From contig NC_015723.1 in NCBI RefSeq assembly GCF_000219215.1, positions 2,046,001 to 2,110,000 on the forward strand: DNA of 64,000 nt, in the 5' to 3' direction. This document shows, piece after piece, positions 58,302 to 64,000 of the stretch. How positions within the stretch are numbered: the stretch's first letter is position 1; each line of letters opens with the position of its first letter. The stretch comes from Cupriavidus necator N-1. Lineage in GTDB: Bacteria > Pseudomonadota > Gammaproteobacteria > Burkholderiales > Burkholderiaceae. The position numbers and the translations under genes are program-made. The notes beneath the pieces were generated by a model. It did no database searches. It was not told the DNA's origin and saw only the letters and a list, made by a program, of their open reading frames with translations.

Positions 58302-58414
58302 TATGCTTGGAGGCATGCCGGCCGGACACGCCTTCAAAAAGCGATCCAGACGCCGCTCGCCTCCCAAGAATTTGCCAGGTGTCCGTTTTCATCGGATGCC
58401 GAAGGAAAACCCGC

Positions 58415-58909
58415 GTGCCCTCCTCCGTTATTCCGCAGCCTGTCCTCGACGCTTCTGCAACAAACTCCTCCCGCCTCTTCAGTGAAATGTGCGAACTGCT
58501 CCAGGCGGCAATACATGTCGTCAGCATTCGCACTACGCGCATGGCGATCGCCGGTCCGGCGCCTGACGAGCAGGACCAGCGCGAATTCAGCCTGATGAGC
58601 ATTGAGAAGGGAGAGGCCGCATCGGAATCGTTGCTTGCGATGGGTTCGGGATGGATCAACCTGACCATGACCCTCGCAAAGGACACCAGCGACCATCTCT
58701 GGGCGACATCCGCGGCCGCGGCCACGCTGGCATGCAGTCGTTCCACCGCGCAATGGTTCGAACGCCAGGCCGACCTTCTGCAATTGGCCGCCGGGTTCCC
58801 CGGCAACCCGCTGAAGCTGGCAGACCTGGCGACAAACCTGATGCAGGAAATCCTCGCGCCGATCCACGGCCGTGCGATGGCAAATGCGAAGCGCCTGGGC
58901 GCAGCGTGA
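58415..58909 (+). CDS. Phasin-like polyhydroxyalkanoate granule protein
   Basis: This 164-residue amphipathic, helical protein is without signal or membrane segment. Its second half (SAAAATLACSRSTAQWFERQADLLQLA; two joined runs) and the ending with LMQEILAPIHGRAMANA resemble phasin-family proteins that coat PHA granules in Cupriavidus relatives. Start choice: GTG 58415 has AAGGA at 8 bp and gives a compact protein, whereas the first ATG upstream (58295) has none. No PHA synthesis genes occur in the window, so it would be a lone phasin; similarity is moderate. Confidence 0.55.
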   Translation: MPSSVIPQPVLDASATNSSRLFSEMCELLQAAIHVVSIRTTRMAIAGPAPDEQDQREFSLMSIEKGEAASESLLAMGSGWINLTMTLAKDTSDHLWATSAAAATLACSRSTAQWFERQADLLQLAAGFPGNPLKLADLATNLMQEILAPIHGRAMANAKRLGAA

Positions 58910-59041
58910 AGGGCGCCAGGCCCGCGGTTGCATCGCCACGGACCGAATCAGACAGCACCCGCACGCAGCCGCGCGAACAGGAAACCGCTGACCAGGCCGA
59001 CCCGGTCGGAGCCAGACGCCGGCAACGCTTGCGCCGATTTT

Positions 59042-59344
59042 CTAGACGGTGACGGCCGCGACCCCTTCCAGCGCGATAATCCTTGTTGTCGCACACCTTT
59101 CCCGAATCGCCTTGAGGCGGGCGTACTCTGGCGAGTCATACCAGGCCATCAAGGCATCCATGTCCGGGAACTCGACGATGACGAGACGATGCGGCTGCCA
59201 GTCTCCTTCGAGAACTTTGGTTGGACCGCCACGGCCCAGATACTTCCCACCATACCGCACCTCGGTAGCAGGTACGTCTCGTTTGTACTCTTCAAAAACG
59301 GCGGGGTCCGTGACGTCAACGTCGGCAATCAGGTATGCAGCCAT
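59042..59344 (-). CDS. DUF1330 family protein
   Basis: This 100-residue alpha/beta-barrel-like (dimeric ferredoxin fold) protein begins MAAYLIADVDVTDP. The family residues are G-G-K-Y-L-G-R-G-G, V-I-V-E-F-P-D and W-Y-D-S-P-E-Y near the C terminus. DUF1330 proteins are small and of unknown function, related in fold to ABM/EthD proteins. It is alone on its strand and may have its own promoter. Confidence 0.85.
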   Translation of the reverse strand: MAAYLIADVDVTDPAVFEEYKRDVPATEVRYGGKYLGRGGPTKVLEGDWQPHRLVIVEFPDMDALMAWYDSPEYARLKAIRERCATTRIIALEGVAAVTV

Positions 59345-59526
59345 GACACGCTCCTATCTGCGCTAGTTCCCCGCTTGATTGTAGTTGCCACAATTGCCAG
59401 TGCAGGCCGCCTGCTCGACGCCGCGCCGGTAAAATGCAGGTCGCCGGCATTCATTCGCGAGCACGGCATGGACTGGTTCTCGTAGCATTCACCAGCCCAT
59501 ACAAACTACACGGACGGAGACATGCC

Positions 59527-60501
59527 TTGAACATAAAGAGCCGATTCACCCTGGGCCTGTTGGCGACGGTAAGCGTTATCGCGGCTACACCAGCTTGCGC
59601 ACAAGAGCAATGGCCGAGCAAGACAATCCGCTTTGTCGTGCCCTTTGCCGCCGGCGGCGCCAATGACCTGATGGCGCGCGCCGCGGCCGAGGGCGCCACC
59701 AAGGCGCTGGGCCAGACCGTGCTGATCGAGAACCGGCCCGGCGCGGGCGGCACCGTGGGCGCCGACATCGTGGCCAAGAGCGCGCCGGATGGCTACACCT
59801 TCCTGATCAGCGCAGCCGGCGTCATCTCGAACGGCATGATCAAGAAGTCCATGCCGTTCAAGGATGACGCGCTGGTCCCCGTCGCCATGATCGGCCTTGC
59901 GCCCTCGGTCATCGTGGTGCCGAAGAACGCGCCCTACAAGGATCTGCGCGACTTTGTCGAGGCGTCAAAGAAGGGGAGCGGTTTCAACTTCGCGACCGCG
60001 GGAACCGGCAGCACCCCGCACTTCGTGGCGGAGATCCTGAATGTGAAGTACGGCGCGAAACTGCAGCCGGTGCCCTACAAGAGCGGGTCGGAAAGCACTA
60101 CGGCAGTGCTGGGCGGCCAGGTGGAAGGAACCTCAGAGGCCAGCATCATCGCCCTTCCGCATATCCTGCACGACGGCAAGTTCAAGCCGCTGGCCACCAC
60201 CTGGACGCAACGCATCTCGGCCTACCCGCAGCTTTCCACCGCCGTGGAGCAAGGTTTCCCGGAGTTGCAGATCGCGCATTGGGCCGGCGTCCATGCACCC
60301 AAGGGGACGCCCGATGCGATCCTGGACAAGGTGGCCGCCGCGGTGGACAAGGCCATGAAGGACCCGGCCGCCGCCGCCAAGCTGAAGGCCGTGGGCATCG
60401 AGCCGGTCGGCGGCACGCGTGCGGACTTCGTGAAGTTTGTCGATGCGGAGCGCAAGCGGCTGGGCGAGATCGTCAGGGCTGCTAGGATGCAGGAGAAGTA
60501 A
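59527..60501 (+). CDS. Bug/TctC-family periplasmic receptor (TTG start)
   Basis: This 324-residue protein has signal peptide L-N-I-K-S-R-F-T-L-G and cleavage near ACAQ. The mature family motifs are WPSKTIRFVVPFAAGGANDL, ENRPGAGGTVGAD, APDGYTF and VPYKSGSES. The frame is open from 59434 but only sequence after 59527 is protein-like. GGAG seven bases before TTG 59527 makes that the start. It probably binds an organic acid and is not adjacent to any TctA/B gene. It converges with the LysR at 60531. Confidence 0.88.
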   Translation: MNIKSRFTLGLLATVSVIAATPACAQEQWPSKTIRFVVPFAAGGANDLMARAAAEGATKALGQTVLIENRPGAGGTVGADIVAKSAPDGYTFLISAAGVISNGMIKKSMPFKDDALVPVAMIGLAPSVIVVPKNAPYKDLRDFVEASKKGSGFNFATAGTGSTPHFVAEILNVKYGAKLQPVPYKSGSESTTAVLGGQVEGTSEASIIALPHILHDGKFKPLATTWTQRISAYPQLSTAVEQGFPELQIAHWAGVHAPKGTPDAILDKVAAAVDKAMKDPAAAAKLKAVGIEPVGGTRADFVKFVDAERKRLGEIVRAARMQEK

Positions 60502-60530
60502 TCGCTGCGCCCGCCATGCCGCATCAACGG

Positions 60531-61505
60531 TCAAGACGCTGGGGCGGCGTTGCTTTCATTGGCCGATGCCGCAGGCAGGTTGCGGCGCCCCCAGTTCTCT
60601 GCCTGCCGCTCCAGATGCAGGCGGATAAAGTCCATCAGCGTTCGCGTTGCCAGCGTCGGATAGCGGTTTGGCGCGGTCAGCATGTAGACGCTGTCGCCCA
60701 CGCCTTCGGCTTCGCACTCGGCCAGCGCCTCGCGCATTTGTCCGGACTGCATTTGCCGCCAGACCGCATAGCGCGGCAGCAGTGCCACGCCCAGCCCGCC
60801 CATCACCGACTCGAACAGGAACGGATAGTCGCCTGACTGGATCCGGGGCGACACGCGCAACGTCATCGGCGTACCCGCCAGCCATACCTTCAGCGTAAAG
60901 CGGCGCCCTAGCGATGCCGGGGCAATCATGTCGCAGCGCTCCAGGTCGGCCACGGTCCGGATCGGACCGTGACTGTCCAGGAACGATGCCGACGCGCACA
61001 GGCACCAGCCGACATCGCAGATGCGCCGCGCCACGTGGTCATCCGGCGGCTGCGAGGTGATCTTCAGCGCCACGTCGACCTCGGCCGGGATCAGGTCGCC
61101 AATGTTGTCGTTGATGACGACGCGCAGCGAAATCTGCGGGTAGTTGCGGGCGAATTCCAGCAGCAATGGCGTCAGGTAGAGATGACCCAGTCCCGTGGGC
61201 AGGCGGATACGCACGTCGCCGCGCACCACCTGGCCAAGGCTGTCGATCGAGGTATTGGCCGACTGCAGTTCGTCCAGCATGCGCAACCCATGCGCGTACA
61301 GCAACTGACCAGCTTCGGTCAGTTCGACATGGCGCGTGGTGCGGCGCATCAATTGAGCGCCCAGGTGCTGCTCCAGCAATTTCAGGCGGCGCGATACGTT
61401 GGAGCGGGTCATGCCGCTGCGCTCGGCGGCGGCGGTCAGCGTGCGCGACTCGACCATGGTGACGAAGAGCCGCACCAGGTTGAGATCGAAATTATTGTCA
61501 ATCAT
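60531..61505 (-). CDS. LysR-family regulator, divergent from the CoA-transferase operon
   Basis: This 324-residue regulator has an N-terminal helix-turn-helix (about 5-65; NLVRLFVTMVESRTLTAAAERS, MTRSNVSRRLKLLEQHLGAQL) and an effector domain. It is of the sub-type whose HTH is followed by RTTRHVELTEAG. Only 89 bp separate its start from the CoA-transferase gene on the other strand, so it very likely controls that operon. Confidence 0.88.
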   Translation of the reverse strand: MIDNNFDLNLVRLFVTMVESRTLTAAAERSGMTRSNVSRRLKLLEQHLGAQLMRRTTRHVELTEAGQLLYAHGLRMLDELQSANTSIDSLGQVVRGDVRIRLPTGLGHLYLTPLLLEFARNYPQISLRVVINDNIGDLIPAEVDVALKITSQPPDDHVARRICDVGWCLCASASFLDSHGPIRTVADLERCDMIAPASLGRRFTLKVWLAGTPMTLRVSPRIQSGDYPFLFESVMGGLGVALLPRYAVWRQMQSGQMREALAECEAEGVGDSVYMLTAPNRYPTLATRTLMDFIRLHLERQAENWGRRNLPAASANESNAAPAS

Positions 61506-61594
61506 GAGTCAACACCGTAGGCACAAATCGAGGGATTGTCCTGGCAGGAAGCCAACCCTAGCATAAACCTCCTGCTTATCCACCTTCAAATCCC

Positions 61595-62824
61595 ATGTCC
61601 GCACTGCCCGCTTCCGACCTGTCCGACACCGACCTGCCCTTCACCGGCCTGCGCGTGCTGGACATCAGCCAGGGCATTGCCGGCCCGTACTGCGCGCACA
61701 TCCTGTGGCAGCAAGGCGCGGAAATCGTCAAGGTCGAGCCGCCCGCGGGCGACTGGGGCCGCAAGGTCGGGGTCGTGCGCGGCGATACCAGCGCGCTGAC
61801 GATTGCCTATAACGCCGGCAAGCGCAGCGTCTGCATCGACGCCACCACCGACGCCGGCAAGGAAGTGCTGCTCGGCCTTGCGCTGCAAGCGGACATCGTT
61901 GTGCAGAACTTCCGCCCTCAAGTGGCGGAACGGCTGGGCGTGGGCTATGCGGCACTGGCCGCACAACGGCCCGCGCTGGTCTATGTGTCGATCAGCGGCT
62001 ATGGCCCGGACGGTCCCTATGCCGACTATCCAGCGTCGGACTCGGTGATGCAGGCCGACTCCGGGCTGATGTTCGCCAACCGTGCCGCCGACGGTGGCGC
62101 GCGCCGCATCGGCATGCTGCTGGCCGACGCCGCCACCGGCCTCTATGCCGCCCAGGCCTGCGCCGCGGCGCTGTGCCGGCGCTTTCGCAGCGGGCGCGGC
62201 GGCCATGTCGAGCTGAACCTGTTCGATGCGTGTTGTGCGCTGCAGGCCAACAACCTGCTCGAGCACGCGATCGGTGGCCCGACGGCCGCCGGGCCGGTGA
62301 GCGCGCCCAATGGCGTCTATGCCAGCAGCGACGGCAGCGTGACGCTGCTGGCGCTGAACAACGCGCAGTTCGCCAAGCTATGCCATGCGCTGGACCGCAC
62401 CGACTGGCTGGAAGACCCGCGCTTTGCCGACAATGCCGCGCGCATGGCCCACGCCGGGCTGCTGAACCAGCAGGTGGCCGGGCAGATCGCCACGCGCACG
62501 ACCGCGCAATGGCAAGACATCCTCAGCCGGCATGACGTGCTGCATGCCCCGGTGCGCAGCTATGACGACGTGCTGGCGCACCCGCAGGCCGCACACCGGC
62601 AGACCTTCCAGACGATCGCGCAGCCGGGGCTCGGACCGCTGCCCTTCGCCGGCATCCCGGCGCGCGACATGCGCCGGCCAGCCGGCCCGGCGCCGGCCAA
62701 CGGCGAACATACCGTGCAGGTCCTGCGCGAGGCCGGCTTCGGCCAGCAGGCCATCGACGCATGGCTGCAGCAGGGTGTGGTGCGACAGGCGACGGCCCCG
62801 GCGGCCAAGGCAGGTGTGCAATGA
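61595..62824 (+). CDS. CaiB/BaiF family III CoA-transferase
   Basis: This 409-residue enzyme moves CoA between acyl groups. Family marks are LRVLDISQGIAGPYCAHILW, VKVEPPAGD, Y-N-A-G-K-R-S, QNFRPQV and Asp178 in LLADAATGLY, the residue that carries the acyl intermediate in formyl-CoA transferase. It is the first gene of an operon with a quinone-reductase-like enzyme (ATGA overlap) and a Bug receptor (GTGA overlap). It would activate the carboxylic acid imported with help of that receptor. The specific acid is unknown. Confidence 0.9.
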   Translation: MSALPASDLSDTDLPFTGLRVLDISQGIAGPYCAHILWQQGAEIVKVEPPAGDWGRKVGVVRGDTSALTIAYNAGKRSVCIDATTDAGKEVLLGLALQADIVVQNFRPQVAERLGVGYAALAAQRPALVYVSISGYGPDGPYADYPASDSVMQADSGLMFANRAADGGARRIGMLLADAATGLYAAQACAAALCRRFRSGRGGHVELNLFDACCALQANNLLEHAIGGPTAAGPVSAPNGVYASSDGSVTLLALNNAQFAKLCHALDRTDWLEDPRFADNAARMAHAGLLNQQVAGQIATRTTAQWQDILSRHDVLHAPVRSYDDVLAHPQAAHRQTFQTIAQPGLGPLPFAGIPARDMRRPAGPAPANGEHTVQVLREAGFGQQAIDAWLQQGVVRQATAPAAKAGVQ

Positions 62825-63831
62825 AGGCGCTTGTCTGCAAGCAGTTCGGCGGCGTGCAGGACTTGGCGCTGCAGACCATTCCGGAACCGGCGCTGGCCGA
62901 CCCGCATGCGGTCACGATTGCCGTCGAGTACGCCAGCGTCAGCCATGCCACCGGCCTGATGATCGCCGGCCAGTACCAGCGGCGCCCCCCGTTGCCCTTC
63001 GTGCCCGGCACCGAAGCGGTCGGCCGCGTGGTGGCCTGCGGTGACGCGGTCACGCGGCTGCGTTCCGGCGACCGGGTGGTGGCGATCGCGGACTGGGGCT
63101 GCTTTGCCGAGCAGGTCACCGTGCCCGAGTACACCGTCTACCGCGTCCCGGACGCGCTGCCGCCAAAGGCTGCGCTGCCGATCCCGATTTCCTATGGCAC
63201 GGCGTATTGCGGGCTGGTGTGGCGCTGTGCGCTGCGCCCAGGCGACACGGTGCTGGTGCTTGGCGCCGGGGCCGGTGTCGGCCTGGCCGCCGTGGAGATT
63301 GCGCGCCAGCTCGGCGCCACGGTCATCGCCTGCGCCAGCACCGAGGCCAAGCGAGCCGACGCGCTGCGGCGCGGCGCCACGCACGCGCTGGCCCCGGCGG
63401 ACCTGGCGGCATCGGTCAAGGCGCTGACGGACGGCCGTGGCGCGGACGTGGTGGTGGACCCGGTCGGCGGCGACCTGTTCAACCAGGCGCTGCGCGCGGC
63501 GGCGGCGAACGCACGCATCCTCAGCATCGGCTTTGCCAGCGGCACCATCCCGCAGGCCCCGGTCAACCTGCTGCTGGTCAAGAACCTCACGCTGCACGGG
63601 TTCTTCTTTGGCCGCTACATCGGCTGGACGCCCGCCAACGAGCGAGCCGAGCATGCGGAGGCGCTGCAGGAGGTCATGGCGACGCTGTTCGATTGGGCCG
63701 CGCAGGGCAAGCTGGAGCCGACCGTATCCGCGGTCTATCCGATCACCGGCCTGGGCGACGCCCTGGCCGCGCTGGAATCCCGCCAGGTGGTGGGCAAGGT
63801 AGCGATAAAAATCAAGGAGACAGAGACGTGA
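62821..63831 (+). CDS. Zinc-free quinone oxidoreductase-like dehydrogenase (MDR family)
   Basis: This 336-residue protein has an N-terminal GroES-like domain (FVPGTEAVGRVV, GDRVVAIADWGCFAEQV) and a Rossmann domain with LVLGAGAGVGLAAVEIA. No catalytic zinc cysteines of classic ADHs are seen, so it is a NADPH:quinone or enoyl reductase-like member. Because a CoA-transferase precedes it, reduction of an enoyl-CoA is a reasonable guess. The ATG at 62821 overlaps the CoA-transferase stop as ATGA, showing translational coupling. Confidence 0.87.
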   Translation: MKALVCKQFGGVQDLALQTIPEPALADPHAVTIAVEYASVSHATGLMIAGQYQRRPPLPFVPGTEAVGRVVACGDAVTRLRSGDRVVAIADWGCFAEQVTVPEYTVYRVPDALPPKAALPIPISYGTAYCGLVWRCALRPGDTVLVLGAGAGVGLAAVEIARQLGATVIACASTEAKRADALRRGATHALAPADLAASVKALTDGRGADVVVDPVGGDLFNQALRAAAANARILSIGFASGTIPQAPVNLLLVKNLTLHGFFFGRYIGWTPANERAEHAEALQEVMATLFDWAAQGKLEPTVSAVYPITGLGDALAALESRQVVGKVAIKIKETET

Positions 63832-64000
63832 ACACCCGATACCAGAAACGACTTCCTGCGTGGCCGCGGCTGCGCGCCGCACTGATGCTGGCGGTAGCCG
63901 CGGCTGCGTTGCCGGCTGCCGCCGTCGCGCAGGACTTCCCGCTGCATCCCGTGCGCATGGTGCTGCCCTACCCCGCCGGCGGACCGACCGACCTGCTCGC
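63828..64000 (+). CDS. Bug/TctC-family receptor, N-terminal part (3' end outside window)
   Basis: GTG 63828 overlaps the preceding stop as GTGA and has AAGGAG at good distance. The 57 visible residues are a signal peptide (cleavage near AVAQ) and the start of a Bug receptor, FPLHPVRMVLPYPAGGPTDLL, matching the family's F-P-x-K-P-I-R-x-V-V-P-F-x-x-G-G-x-x-D. It is the third gene of the CoA-transferase operon and should bind the acid that the operon degrades. Confidence 0.85.
   Translation, partial: MNTRYQKRLPAWPRLRAALMLAVAAAALPAAAVAQDFPLHPVRMVLPYPAGGPTDLL

Overview
The window is high-GC beta-proteobacterial chromosome, most like Cupriavidus (Ralstonia eutropha group). The indicators are four orphan Bug/TctC-type periplasmic receptors, a 506-residue acetaldehyde dehydrogenase matching what I recall of R. 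eutropha AcoD, an AcoR-type sigma-54 activator, a phasin-like protein, many LysR/GntR/MocR/IclR regulators, and the AEP-phosphonate gene set known from Burkholderiales. No rRNA, tRNA, CRISPR array, phage module or intact transposase was seen. This looks like the accessory catabolic part of a secondary replicon (inference).

Layout. 0-6.2 kb: the end of a Bug receptor, then a minus-strand catabolic run (XapX protein, aldehyde dehydrogenase, MFS remnant, DoxX, Tat-exported amidohydrolase, haloperoxidase-like hydrolase, isochorismatase-like hydrolase). 6.5-8 kb: gdhA with a near-perfect 40-bp palindrome in its leader. 8.2-10 kb: a wreck in which the two ends of one aminotransferase gene flank fragments of AraC-type regulators. 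10-21 kb: a 2-aminoethylphosphonate (AEP) locus. It has a DeoR regulator, phosphonoacetaldehyde dehydrogenase, phosphonoacetate hydrolase and a GntR regulator on the minus strand. On the plus strand it has an ABC transporter, AEP transaminase and a DMT permease. AEP would be imported, transaminated, oxidised to phosphonoacetate and cleaved to acetate plus phosphate. 21-24.5 kb: a sarcosine/dimethylglycine-dehydrogenase-like flavoprotein with PurU (one-carbon metabolism).

24.5-27.4 kb: MocR regulator, divergent LysE exporter, an ABM protein and a 5'-truncated cytochrome c. 27.4-31.6 kb: acoD-DUF779 under a visible sigma-54 promoter with upstream inverted repeats, facing acoR. 31.8-39.1 kb: housekeeping and miscellaneous genes (class A PBP, ArsB-like permease, folE, BLUF photoreceptor, two small proteins including a 54-residue zinc ribbon) and a 180-bp nested palindrome. 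39.6-43.7 kb: an intact NarL-type response regulator beside a hybrid kinase broken by a stop codon and a frameshift. 43.8-48.1 kb: MFS exporter, Bug receptor, SDR and IclR. 48.4-53.5 kb: TonB siderophore receptor with a Fur-like box, then a second MocR / PaiB / LysE module. 53.6-58.9 kb: a fused 1192-residue indolepyruvate:ferredoxin oxidoreductase, its divergent LysR and a phasin-like gene. 59-64 kb: a DUF1330 protein, a Bug receptor, a LysR, and a divergent operon of CoA-transferase, quinone reductase and another Bug receptor that runs off the window.

Gene decay is a recurring theme: MFS remnant, split aminotransferase, frameshifted AraC, truncated cytochrome and dead sensor kinase. A GC-rich palindrome followed by GAGCAAAC occurs three times at gene 3' ends.
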